From Spirochaetes bacterium ADurb.Bin215 (GTDB lineage: Bacteria; Spirochaetota; Spirochaetia; Treponematales; Treponemataceae): 57,708 nucleotides of DNA. The stretch is taken from the NCBI GenBank assembly GCA_002070025.1, contig MWCL01000009.1:1-57708 (forward strand). Reading direction: 5' to 3'. The notes beneath the pieces were generated by a model. It did not search any database, had not been told where the DNA came from, and saw only the letters and a program-made list of their open reading frames with translations. Position 1 is the first letter of the stretch. Every line of letters begins with the position of its first letter. The translations under genes were made by a program, and so were the position numbers. Positions 41,392 through 49,393 of the stretch are shown in pieces.

Positions 41392-42171
41392 ATGGATATT
41401 GCATCTTGGATAGGGTTGTTTGGCGGACTCGGCGTCGTAATGTTCGGCGCCTTTCTCAACGGATCACTCGGAAGCCTTATACATATTCCGTCGCTGTTCA
41501 TTACCGCCGGCGGTTCGTACATGTGTCTGTATCTTACCTTCCCCCTCTCCTATGTTATCGGTATTTTCAAAATAATGGGGCGGGTATTCAAAACCTACGA
41601 CTACGGTGAAAAAGCCCTTGTTCAAAAGCTTGTCTCCTTTTCCGAGAAAGCGCGCCGCGAGGGTATCCTGGCCCTTGAAGAAGAAATTCAGGATCTTGAC
41701 GATGAATTCATGCGCAACGGGCTCCGTCTCGTGGTAGACGGTACCGACGGCGAAATAATACGCACACTGATGGAAAATGAGCTGAACCAGATGGAAGCCC
41801 GGCATAATACCTGGGTTACCCTGGTTAACTCCTGGGCAACCCTTGCTCCCGGTTTCGGAATGCTCGGAACCGTTATCGGTCTTATCGGTATGTTGACGAA
41901 CCTTGAAGACAAGAGCTCGCTCGGTCCAAACATGGCGGTCGCGCTCGTAACCACACTGTATGGTTCTGTTATGCAAAACTGGCTCTTCGTTCCCATGGCC
42001 GGCAAGCTTACCTACCACAACAACATGGAAGCAAAAGCCCGTGAAATGATCATTGAAGGGGTTCTGTCAATCCAGGCCGGCGACAATCCGCGAATTCTCG
42101 CACAGAAGATGCTTACGTATCTCTCACCGAAAGATCGTCGCGCTATTGAATCCGATGTCATGAAGGATTAG
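41392..42171 (+). CDS. motA: Flagellar motor stator protein MotA
   Basis: A 259-residue proton- or sodium-channel stator subunit with four membrane helices and the cytoplasmic loop that drives the rotor. Conserved parts include [16 protein letters not shown] at the N-terminus, the charged loop ([14 protein letters not shown]), and [21 protein letters not shown] in the third helix, followed by [14 protein letters not shown]. It lies 6 bases after flbD and 7 bases before motB, the normal pair. Confidence 0.96.
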   Translation: MDIASWIGLFGGLGVVMFGAFLNGSLGSLIHIPSLFITAGGSYMCLYLTFPLSYVIGIFKIMGRVFKTYDYGEKALVQKLVSFSEKARREGILALEEEIQDLDDEFMRNGLRLVVDGTDGEIIRTLMENELNQMEARHNTWVTLVNSWATLAPGFGMLGTVIGLIGMLTNLEDKSSLGPNMAVALVTTLYGSVMQNWLFVPMAGKLTYHNNMEAKAREMIIEGVLSIQAGDNPRILAQKMLTYLSPKDRRAIESDVMKD

Positions 42172-42178
42172 GAAGGGT

Positions 42179-42910
42179 ATGGCAAAGAAGAAACGGGCAC
42201 CGTCAGAATCAAAGACTCTCTGGCTGAACACCTACGCGGACATGATTACCCTTGTTCTGTGCTTCTTTGTCATGCTGTATGATCCGTCAGAGGCCGATGT
42301 AACCCAGCTTGCCACCATGACCGCGTCAATCAGCAATGAAGCCACGGGCGGCGGGCAATCTCTTGCGGCGGGCCGCCTTTCCGATCTGGGAAACAATATC
42401 AATTCGCTTCCTTCGACCGTAAAAGGAAAGTCTCTCGGCCTCGCGGTGAAGCGGGCGGTCAGTCTTTTTGCACCGGAAGTAAAAACCAACAAAATCAGCA
42501 TCACCAGCGATGAACGCGGACTCGTTATCACCCTTGCCGCGGACGCTTTTTTCCGGACCGCGAGCGCTGAGCTCAACATCAACGAAACACGGGACACCCT
42601 GCTCAAGATAAGCCAGTTCTTGGCGGATCCCGAACTCAAGGACCAGGAAGGCCGTCCGCGAAGATTCCGGATAGAGGGTCATACCGATACGGGAGACACC
42701 GACCCGGTGCAATGGCCGAGCAACTGGGAATTGTCCGCCGCGCGCGCGGTAAACGTGTTGCACTATTTGACAGACTTCGGCGCCGACGAAGAACGCTTCT
42801 CGGTCGCCGGATACGCGGACACCCGACCTGTTTTTACAAACGATACCGCCGAGGGTAGAGCTTACAACCGGCGGGTAGACATTATTATTCTGGACGAGGG
42901 GCATTTTTAA
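42179..42910 (+). CDS. motB: Flagellar motor stator protein MotB
   Basis: A 243-residue partner of MotA. Residues 14-33 form the channel helix; Asp21 in [16 protein letters not shown] is the ion-binding carboxylate. After a plug and linker, the C-terminal OmpA-like domain (about 115-240: [11 protein letters not shown] and [14 protein letters not shown] with GYADTRP) anchors the stator to peptidoglycan. GGAAGGG precedes ATG 42179. All key residues are intact. Confidence 0.96.
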   Translation: MAKKKRAPSESKTLWLNTYADMITLVLCFFVMLYDPSEADVTQLATMTASISNEATGGGQSLAAGRLSDLGNNINSLPSTVKGKSLGLAVKRAVSLFAPEVKTNKISITSDERGLVITLAADAFFRTASAELNINETRDTLLKISQFLADPELKDQEGRPRRFRIEGHTDTGDTDPVQWPSNWELSAARAVNVLHYLTDFGADEERFSVAGYADTRPVFTNDTAEGRAYNRRVDIIILDEGHF

Positions 42911-42943
42911 TGCTATCATGTAGCCTAAAAAAGGATGAACGCT

Positions 42944-43458
42944 ATGAGTGATCAAGACGATATCAACCTGGAAGGCGGAGACGTCGGGACGACGGAAACC
43001 GGTGGACGAAAGATCAGCGGACTCATTCCCCAACTGTTAAAATGGGTAGCCATTGTGCTGGCCGCGCTCATATTCATTGTAACCGTCGTGGTTATTACGG
43101 TGAATATCATTGGCGGATCGGGCAAAAACATGACTACAGTACCGGTTTCCGAGGAATACACCGGTGACCGATCGGAGTCATCCAGACCAGAACCAGCGAT
43201 GAAATTCCCGCCTCGGTTGTCGCGGAGATTGCGCTTGGCTATACTGCAGACGATAAAACCACCCCGGCGGAACTCAGTGCCCGTATAGTCGAAATAAAGG
43301 ACTTCCTCCGCTCATATCTCCAGAGCAAGACGGCCATGGAGCTCAAGAACGAGGACAAGATAAAGATAGAAATTCGGAATCAGATAAATGACAACATATT
43401 GTCGAAGTCCCGGATCAAGGATGTTCGTTTCACAAAATACGAGATTGTTGAACAATAA
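42944..43458 (+). pseudogene. fliL: fliL interrupted by a one-base frameshift
   Basis: FliL is the single-pass protein that supports the stator ring. The N-terminal part in the first frame is normal: LIPQLLKWVAIVLAALIFIV (membrane helix) and VPVSEEYTG. Near 43166-43168 the reading frame breaks; the natural continuation PIGVIQTRTSDEIPASVVAE is in the frame one base ahead, and runs to TAA at 43456-43458, ending RFTKYEIVEQ, a normal FliL tail. Taking the upstream frame gives a false tail to 43288. One missing base between GGTGA and CCGATC restores a full protein of about 171 residues. ATG 42944 fits AAGGA 8 bases upstream better than ATG 42935. All neighbouring motility genes are intact, so a sequencing error is as likely as a real mutation. 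Confidence 0.85.
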
Positions 43459-43466
43459 AGGATGCC

Positions 43467-44501
43467 ATGACTGAAGTTCTTTCACAGGACGAAATTGATC
43501 AGCTGCTCACCGCGATAAGCGCCGGAGATACGGATACTGAGGATTTCCGTCCGGTCAATGATACGCGCAAGATCAAGATCTACGACTTTAAGCGCCCCGA
43601 CAAATTCTCGAAAGAACAGATCCGTACCGTCTCCATCATGCATGAAACATTCGCGCGTCTTACCACGACGGCGCTTTCCGCACAGCTGCGGAGCATGGCG
43701 CATGTACATGTGGCTTCGGTTGATCAGCTTACCTATGAGGAATTTATCCGGTCGATTCCCACACCGACAACCCTTGCGGTTATAAACATGGACCCGCTCA
43801 AGGGAAACGCGATTCTGGAAATAGATCCGTCGGTTACCTTTTCGATCATTGACCGCCTTTTCGGCGGAACCGGACAGGGAACCAAGGTACAGCGCGATCT
43901 TACCGATATTGAACAGTCGGTTATGGAAGGCATTATCGTGCGCATTTTGGCGAACATGCGCGAAGCCTGGACCCAGGTTATCGACCTTCGCCCGCGCCTC
44001 GGCCAGATTGAAACAAATCCGCAGTTTGCGCAGATCGTTCCGCCTTCGGAAATGGTTGTTCTCGTGACCCTGGAAACAAAGGTTGGCGAAGAAGAGGGAA
44101 TGATGAACTTCTGTATTCCCTATATAACCATTGAGCCGATCATTTCAAAATTGTCCAGCCAGTTCTGGTTTTCCTCGGTGCGCAGAAGTTCCACCACCCA
44201 GTACATGGGTGTTCTCAAGGAAAAACTGTCGACCGTTGATATGGATGTTGTTGCCGAAATCGGATCCATCAATCTTCCCGTACGGGACGTACTCAACCTC
44301 CGGGTAGGAGATGTTGTACGCCTTTCGAATGTGCGTGTAGGCGATCCGTTTACCCTGAGCGTCGGCAACAAGAAGAAGTTTTTATGTCAGGCCGGTGTAA
44401 TCGGAAAGAAAGTAGCGGTTCAGGTACTGAAGAAGCTTGCCGATATTGAGCAGGAAGAGTTTGAAGAATTATCGGTAGAAGGAGAGGATGCATATGAGTG
44501 A
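43467..44501 (+). CDS. fliM: Flagellar motor switch protein FliM
   Basis: A 344-residue C-ring protein that binds phosphorylated CheY and passes the signal to FliG. The N-terminal EVLSQDEIDQLLTAI is the CheY-binding peptide. The middle domain contains the conserved FERLxTTALSAQLRSM-like stretch (FARLTTTALSAQLRSM) and GGxG loop (FGGTGQG). The C-terminal surface domain (about 260-335: INLPVRDVLNLRVGDVVRLSN) is FliN-like. It overlaps fliY by 8 bases. Confidence 0.97.
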   Translation: MTEVLSQDEIDQLLTAISAGDTDTEDFRPVNDTRKIKIYDFKRPDKFSKEQIRTVSIMHETFARLTTTALSAQLRSMAHVHVASVDQLTYEEFIRSIPTPTTLAVINMDPLKGNAILEIDPSVTFSIIDRLFGGTGQGTKVQRDLTDIEQSVMEGIIVRILANMREAWTQVIDLRPRLGQIETNPQFAQIVPPSEMVVLVTLETKVGEEEGMMNFCIPYITIEPIISKLSSQFWFSSVRRSSTTQYMGVLKEKLSTVDMDVVAEIGSINLPVRDVLNLRVGDVVRLSNVRVGDPFTLSVGNKKKFLCQAGVIGKKVAVQVLKKLADIEQEEFEELSVEGEDAYE

Positions 44502-45627
44502 CGGTTCCATATCTCAAGACGAGATTGATGCCCTGTTGGCAGGTGTCGACATGGGGGGAATGGGTGCCGCTGCTGCTCCTTCCGTCCAGTTTTCCGACGC
44601 ACAGCTGACTGCAGTAAAGAAATACATTGAAGAAAACGTTCCCGCGCTCAAGAGCAACCTTGAGTCGATGACCGGCGAAACGATCGGATTTGATTCCCCG
44701 GTTATCGAAATAATGAAGCGCGACGATTTTTTGCGGAAGATTCCGGAAATGGTTGTCGCCTCCGTGATCGATTTTAACGAAACGCTGGTTGGTGATCACA
44801 TTTTTGTCATGACCAACGAGCTTGCGACGAAAATCGTGTCGCTCGTAAACCATGAGGAAAACGCCGATCTCGATGAAATGTCGCTTTCCGTAATCAGCGA
44901 GACAATATCACAGCATGTGGGAATTGAGTTGACCGCCCTTGAAAAAGCCGGTTTTTCCGGTGTGGCGAACAATCCCGCCGAAACGTTGAATGTCCCCAAA
45001 GCCATGGTCCGTTTCCCGCAGCAGGACTTTGTCGTATTTACCTTCCCGGTTACCATCGGCGATTCTGCCTTCTCCCTGTGGGAAATCATGTCCTACCAGA
45101 TTGGCGGCGAAATTGCCAAAGCCTTCGGCGCCGCAGACGGAGACATACCGAATCTTTCAGCCGCGTCCGGACAGCTCGATATGAGCGGAATGCAGAACAT
45201 GGGCGGCATGGGTAACGGTATGCAGAACATGCAGAACATGGGCGGCATGGGCAACGGTATGCAGAACATGCAGGGTATGGGCGGTATGCAGGGACAGATC
45301 ATGGGCATGAATCAGAATGTGCAGTCCGTACAGTTTCCCAATCTCCAGATGAACTCCATGTCCGCCGAACAGGGCAATATCGGTCTTATCATGGACGTTT
45401 TCATGGAAATGACCGTAGAGCTCGGGCGTACCCGCAAGGTAATCAAGGAAATTCTCGGAATGGGCGAAGGTACCATCATCGAACTCGATAAACTGGCCGG
45501 TGAACCGGTAGACATACTGGTTAATCACAAGCCGATTGCCAAAGGTGAGGTAGTGGTTATTGACGAAAACTTCGGTGTTCGTGTAACCGAGATTCTCTCG
45601 CCGATTGAACGGGTAACGGAGATGTAA
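44494..45627 (+). CDS. fliY: Flagellar switch protein FliY (FliN-type) with Met-rich linker
   Basis: A 377-residue switch protein. The N-terminal GSISQDEIDALLAG mirrors the CheY-binding peptide of FliM; a CheC-like domain follows (about 40-225: ETISQHVGIELTALE), and the FliN domain is at the C-terminus (about 295-375: VFMEMTVELGRTRKVIKEILGMGEGTIIELDKLAGEPVDI). Between them, residues 230-277 are a Met/Gly/Asn/Gln-rich linker with 14 Met in 48 residues, encoded by a tandem DNA repeat. ATG 44494 is chosen because AAGGAG lies 9 bases upstream; ATG 44488 has only 3. Confidence 0.95.
   Translation: MSDGSISQDEIDALLAGVDMGGMGAAAAPSVQFSDAQLTAVKKYIEENVPALKSNLESMTGETIGFDSPVIEIMKRDDFLRKIPEMVVASVIDFNETLVGDHIFVMTNELATKIVSLVNHEENADLDEMSLSVISETISQHVGIELTALEKAGFSGVANNPAETLNVPKAMVRFPQQDFVVFTFPVTIGDSAFSLWEIMSYQIGGEIAKAFGAADGDIPNLSAASGQLDMSGMQNMGGMGNGMQNMQNMGGMGNGMQNMQGMGGMQGQIMGMNQNVQSVQFPNLQMNSMSAEQGNIGLIMDVFMEMTVELGRTRKVIKEILGMGEGTIIELDKLAGEPVDILVNHKPIAKGEVVVIDENFGVRVTEILSPIERVTEM
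45190..45297 (+). repeat. Tandem repeat in fliY (39-bp period)
   Basis: A 30-base unit beginning ATGCAGAACATGGGCGGCAT occurs at 45190-45219 and again at 45229-45258 with one base changed, 39 bases apart, and a degenerate third part reaches about 45297. It encodes the Met-rich linker MQNMGGMGNG. Such repeats can change copy number. Confidence 0.85.
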
Positions 45628-45652
45628 GCCGGACCAAAAAAAAGGTGGGGGA

Positions 45653-46342
45653 ATGCAAAATACGATTATTCACGGAAAAGCCCTGGCCGCTGCTGCAGCA
45701 GTAATGCTGTTATGCGCGGCTTCTCTTTATTCTCAGGACACTTCTGTAACTGCCGGTCGGGAATCCGCGGAAACCGCCATTGTACTGGATGAAGGTCCCG
45801 CTACGGCGCTTACCGGGTCTCCCGAATCAGATTCTCCGGGATCAGTGTGGGTCCTGTTACGGATTGTTCTTGTCCTGGTCATTGTATGCGCAGGAATTTA
45901 CGGTGTTGTGTATTTGCTCAAAAAAAGCTCGGGAACCAGCGCCGCGAATGATCCGTATATACGGGTTGTCGCTCAGTTGCCCCTTGCGCCCGGCAAAAGC
46001 GTCCAGATACTGACGGTTGGATCCCAGGCCTTTCTTGTCGGTCTTTCTGAAAGCGGTATTCAGAATATCGCGGAAATAACGGACCGCGAACTGGTGGATG
46101 CCATGAATCTGGAAGCAGACCGGAATCCCCGTGAACCCGTCCCGCCCTTTTCCGCGCTGTTGTCCCGCTTCATGCCGAAAACCGGTAGCGGCGGCGAAAC
46201 TGCTGCGGCTAAACAGAAAAATGAAGAATCGGCGGAGCCCCTTTCCGCCGGTGAAACGGCAGATTTTATCCGACGCCAACGGGAACGTCTCGGTAAAACC
46301 GGCCGCAATGAATCCGGGAGCCGGACAGGGCGGTCTGAATGA
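45653..46342 (+). CDS. fliO: Flagellar export protein FliO/FliZ
   Basis: A 229-residue protein that helps assemble the FliP-FliQ-FliR export gate. A signal-like N-terminus (ALAAAAAVMLLCAASLYS) is followed by a short periplasmic part, a membrane helix (VWVLLRIVLVLVIVCAGIYGVVYLL) and a cytoplasmic domain (about 100-160) with the family pattern VVAQLPLAPGKSVQILTVGSQAFLVGLSE. The C-terminal 55 residues are charged and low in order. AAGGTGG precedes the start. It overlaps fliP by 4 bases. Confidence 0.9.
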   Translation: MQNTIIHGKALAAAAAVMLLCAASLYSQDTSVTAGRESAETAIVLDEGPATALTGSPESDSPGSVWVLLRIVLVLVIVCAGIYGVVYLLKKSSGTSAANDPYIRVVAQLPLAPGKSVQILTVGSQAFLVGLSESGIQNIAEITDRELVDAMNLEADRNPREPVPPFSALLSRFMPKTGSGGETAAAKQKNEESAEPLSAGETADFIRRQRERLGKTGRNESGSRTGRSE

Positions 46343-47163
46343 ACGGGTCACGAACATTCCGGCTGGTATTCATTTTTCTCCTGTTTGCGCTGATCATGCC
46401 CACAGTCCTGGCATCCCAGGAAGCGTTTCCGCAAGGGACAACGCCCGGTACTACACGGATGAATCCCGACCGGGACGCTGGCCGCATACCCTTTATCGAT
46501 TTGCAGATACGGGATCCGGAATCAAGCAATGAAGTCGCTTTTTCGGTTCAGCTTCTTCTTCTCCTTACGCTCCTGTCGCTGGCGCCGAGTATACTCATCC
46601 TTACAACCAGTTTTCTCCGCATATCCATCGTTCTGGACTTCGTAAAGCGCGCATTATCTCTTCAACAGGTACCGCCTACCCAGGTATTGAACGGCATTGC
46701 GCTTTTTTTGACCTTGTTCATCATGTGGCCGACCTTTTCCCTGGTATACGATAATGCGTACCGGCCGCTCGCCAACGGCGAGTTAACCGTTTCCCAGGCA
46801 TATACTGAAGCGGAAGGCCCCATCCGCATGTTCATGTACCGCCAGATGTCGCGTGACACCTCCGCCATCGCGACGTTCATGACCATCGCAAAACTCGACA
46901 AACCGCGCACGCTTGCCGACGTACCGACCCGCGTACTCGTTCCCGCGTACATACTTCATGAACTGACTGTCGCCTTCAAGATAGGAATTCTCCTGTATAT
47001 TCCGTTCATCGTCATTGATATGGTTGTGGCGAGCATCCTCATGTCCATGGGCATGATCATGCTGCCGCCGGTTCAGATTTCAATGCCCTTCAAGCTCATC
47101 CTGTTTGTGCTTGTTGACGGATGGGGATTGTTAACCCAGCAATTGTTCAATTCGTTCATGTAG
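46339..47163 (+). CDS. fliP: Flagellar export gate protein FliP
   Basis: A 274-residue core part of the type III export gate. It has a cleavable signal peptide (LVFIFLLFALIMPTVLAS), a helix LLLLTLLSLAPSILILTTSFLRI, the conserved FLTLFIMWP stretch, and the C-terminal helices with LLYIPFIVIDMVVASILMSMGMIMLPP, the family signature. It overlaps fliO by 4 bases and lies 9 bases before fliQ. Confidence 0.97.
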   Translation: MNGSRTFRLVFIFLLFALIMPTVLASQEAFPQGTTPGTTRMNPDRDAGRIPFIDLQIRDPESSNEVAFSVQLLLLLTLLSLAPSILILTTSFLRISIVLDFVKRALSLQQVPPTQVLNGIALFLTLFIMWPTFSLVYDNAYRPLANGELTVSQAYTEAEGPIRMFMYRQMSRDTSAIATFMTIAKLDKPRTLADVPTRVLVPAYILHELTVAFKIGILLYIPFIVIDMVVASILMSMGMIMLPPVQISMPFKLILFVLVDGWGLLTQQLFNSFM

Positions 47164-47172
47164 GAGGTGGTC

Positions 47173-47442
47173 ATGTCCCTGGGTATGGTAATAGCGCTCA
47201 TGCGCAACGGAATTTTCGAGATCCTGGTACTATCCGCTCCGGTGCTCCTTGCGGCCCTTGTCGTGGGTCTGGTGGTCGCCATTTTTCAGGCGACAACATC
47301 AATCCAGGAACAAACCCTCACCTTCGTACCAAAAATCATGACCATCCTTGCCATGTTGGCCCTGCTCGGCGGATGGATGTTTTCCTCATTGACGGATTAC
47401 ACCATAGCCCTGTTCAACATGATTCCCCAGATGGTTAATTAA
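47173..47442 (+). CDS. fliQ: Flagellar export gate protein FliQ
   Basis: An 89-residue, two-helix export-gate subunit. Conserved features are LVLSAPVLLAALVVGLVVAIFQATTSIQEQTLTFVPKI, the family signature, and a second helix MLALLGGWMFSSL. ATG 47173 is chosen because GGAGG lies 5 bases upstream; a GTG at 47167 overlaps that site. Confidence 0.96.
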   Translation: MSLGMVIALMRNGIFEILVLSAPVLLAALVVGLVVAIFQATTSIQEQTLTFVPKIMTILAMLALLGGWMFSSLTDYTIALFNMIPQMVN

Positions 47443-47448
47443 CGCTTT

Positions 47449-48246
47449 ATGGGTCCCTTTGATACGATCATCCAGAATGCTCCATTCTTTTTCCTCGTTG
47501 CGGTCCGCATTTTTGCCATGATACTCACGACCCCCCTCTTGTCGATACAGTCTGTTCCCCGTGTCGCGAAGATTGCGCTTGCCGGCGCTACCGCCTATCT
47601 GGTACTGCCGTACGCGTACAGTACGGGCTGGAACGTTGATCCGTTCTCCCTGCATTATGTGTTGCTGGTTGTGGGTGAGGGACTGCTCGGTGTCATTACC
47701 GGATTCTTCATCAGCGTGCTCTTTGCCATTTTCAGCTCTGCCGGTCAGTTCTTTTCCTTTCAAATGGGGTTCGGCGCCTCCGCGGTCTTCGACGCGCTTG
47801 CCCAGGTAGAAAACCCGTTGATGGGACAATATCTCAATCTGATTGCGATGCTCATTTTCTTGCAGATAAAGGGATTCCAGACACTGTTTATCGGCGGTGT
47901 GCTCAGAAGCTTTGAATCCCTGAACTGCTTTGCACTGGTGGGTAATCAGGAAATGTTTGTGTCCTTCTTTCTGAAAGGACTGACCACACTCTTTTTCAAT
48001 GCCATGGTAATAGCTTTTCCCATTTTCGGCACGCTCATACTGATTCATGTGTGCATGGGTATCCTTTCGAAAGCGGCGCCACAGATGAACCTTCTTTCTG
48101 AAGGTTTTCCGATAACCATCCTCACGAGTTTCTTCCTGCTTGTGGTTGCGTTGCCCTTCATGGCCAATACATTCACCGCAATGATGGAACAGGGGTTCGA
48201 GGCGCTTGAACAGCTGCTCCGCAGCGCGGGTGGGGGTATCAGATGA
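47449..48246 (+). CDS. fliR: Flagellar export gate protein FliR
   Basis: A 265-residue export-gate subunit with six membrane helices. Conserved blocks are FFLVAVRIFAMILTTPLLS near the N-terminus, GEGLLGVITGFFISVLFAIFSSAGQFFSFQMGFG, and GILSKAAPQMNLLSEGFPITI, the FliR signature. No strong Shine-Dalgarno precedes ATG 47449, 6 bases after fliQ, so translation may depend on upstream ribosomes. Its stop overlaps flhB by 4 bases. Confidence 0.97.
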   Translation: MGPFDTIIQNAPFFFLVAVRIFAMILTTPLLSIQSVPRVAKIALAGATAYLVLPYAYSTGWNVDPFSLHYVLLVVGEGLLGVITGFFISVLFAIFSSAGQFFSFQMGFGASAVFDALAQVENPLMGQYLNLIAMLIFLQIKGFQTLFIGGVLRSFESLNCFALVGNQEMFVSFFLKGLTTLFFNAMVIAFPIFGTLILIHVCMGILSKAAPQMNLLSEGFPITILTSFFLLVVALPFMANTFTAMMEQGFEALEQLLRSAGGGIR

Positions 48247-49385
48247 AAAACCCGGTACGTATCCCTGAAAATGACCTGCTCTGGATTGATCTCCAGTGGT
48301 TCGCCGCGGAAGATGAAGGACGAACCGAAGACCCGACCGAGTACAAGCTCAGGAAGGCCCGTGAAGAGGGACGTGTTGCCAAGAGTCAGGAGCTCAATGG
48401 CGCTCTCGTATTGTTGATCCCCGCGCTGGTGCTGGTTGCTCTCGCACCCGGCATGATGAATACCTGCACGGAAATGATCCGCTTTTTTTTGCTTCGTTCA
48501 ACGACAACCGAGATAAACGATCCGGTTCTGGTACAGGCCTTTTTACGCTATTTCATCAAGCTGGTTCTTCCCATAGCCGCGTCCGCAGTTCTTGCCGGAC
48601 TCGCCTCGAATCTCGTTCAAAACGGCGGATTCATTTTCAGCGTGAAGCCCATAGCGATCAATATGGGAAAAATCTCGCCAAACTTTCCCAAGTACTTCAA
48701 GCGGGTGTTGTTCTCGTCGGAGGGATTGTTCAACCTGGCAAAATCCCTCATAAAAGTGGGAGTCATTGCGTTTGTTGCCTATTTGACCATACGGGGAGAA
48801 GTTCCCCGCCTCGTTTCGATGCTTTCAACCAGTCTCTGGCAGGCCATCGTGTTCGTGGCTTCGCTTGCCGCCCGGATCATACTGGTTTCTGCGATCATTT
48901 TCATCGCCATATCAGTTCCGGATTATGTGTTCCAGCGCCGTCAGTTTATTGAATCCCTCAAGATGACCCGGCAGGAAATCAAGGAAGAATACAAACAGAT
49001 GGAAGGGGATCCCCTCGTAAAAAGCAGGCTCCGCCAGCGGATGCGCGAGCTGTTGAGCCAGAACATGATGGTCAATGTTCCAAAGGCCGATGTGGTTATC
49101 ACCAACCCGACCCATTTCGCCGTTGCCATGCAATGGGACCGTTCGACCATGCGCGCTCCCATGCTTACGGCGAAGGGCGCCGATCTGCAGGCACAGCGCA
49201 TCAAACAGCTCGCCCGTGAAAACGATGTTCCGATCGTGGAAAACAAACCGCTGGCGCGCGCGCTCTATGCGGAAGTGGAAATTGGTGATATGATACCGGA
49301 TGAATACTATCAAGCCCTCGCGGTAATTTTGGCGAAAGTTTATGCGCTTGACTCTCGCAAGCAGCGTATGCTCAAGGAACTGTAA
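48243..49385 (+). CDS. flhB: Flagellar export switch protein FlhB
   Basis: A 380-residue export-gate protein that switches from hook to filament substrates. The N-terminus (EDEGRTEDPTEYKLRKAREEGRVAKSQEL) is typical. Four membrane helices follow. The C-terminal cytoplasmic domain has the self-cleaving NPTH motif (TNPTHFAVAMQWD, Asn about residue 288), which cuts between Asn and Pro. The start overlaps fliR by 4 bases. Intact motifs suggest a working switch in step with the FliK ruler at 37901. Confidence 0.97.
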   Translation: MKNPVRIPENDLLWIDLQWFAAEDEGRTEDPTEYKLRKAREEGRVAKSQELNGALVLLIPALVLVALAPGMMNTCTEMIRFFLLRSTTTEINDPVLVQAFLRYFIKLVLPIAASAVLAGLASNLVQNGGFIFSVKPIAINMGKISPNFPKYFKRVLFSSEGLFNLAKSLIKVGVIAFVAYLTIRGEVPRLVSMLSTSLWQAIVFVASLAARIILVSAIIFIAISVPDYVFQRRQFIESLKMTRQEIKEEYKQMEGDPLVKSRLRQRMRELLSQNMMVNVPKADVVITNPTHFAVAMQWDRSTMRAPMLTAKGADLQAQRIKQLARENDVPIVENKPLARALYAEVEIGDMIPDEYYQALAVILAKVYALDSRKQRMLKEL

Positions 49386-49393
49386 CATACACT

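Noticed and set aside
43166-43288. The C-terminal tail of the first fliL frame as a real protein end.
   Set aside because: It is Pro/Arg-rich and unlike FliL, while the frame one base ahead gives a normal FliL tail to 43458.
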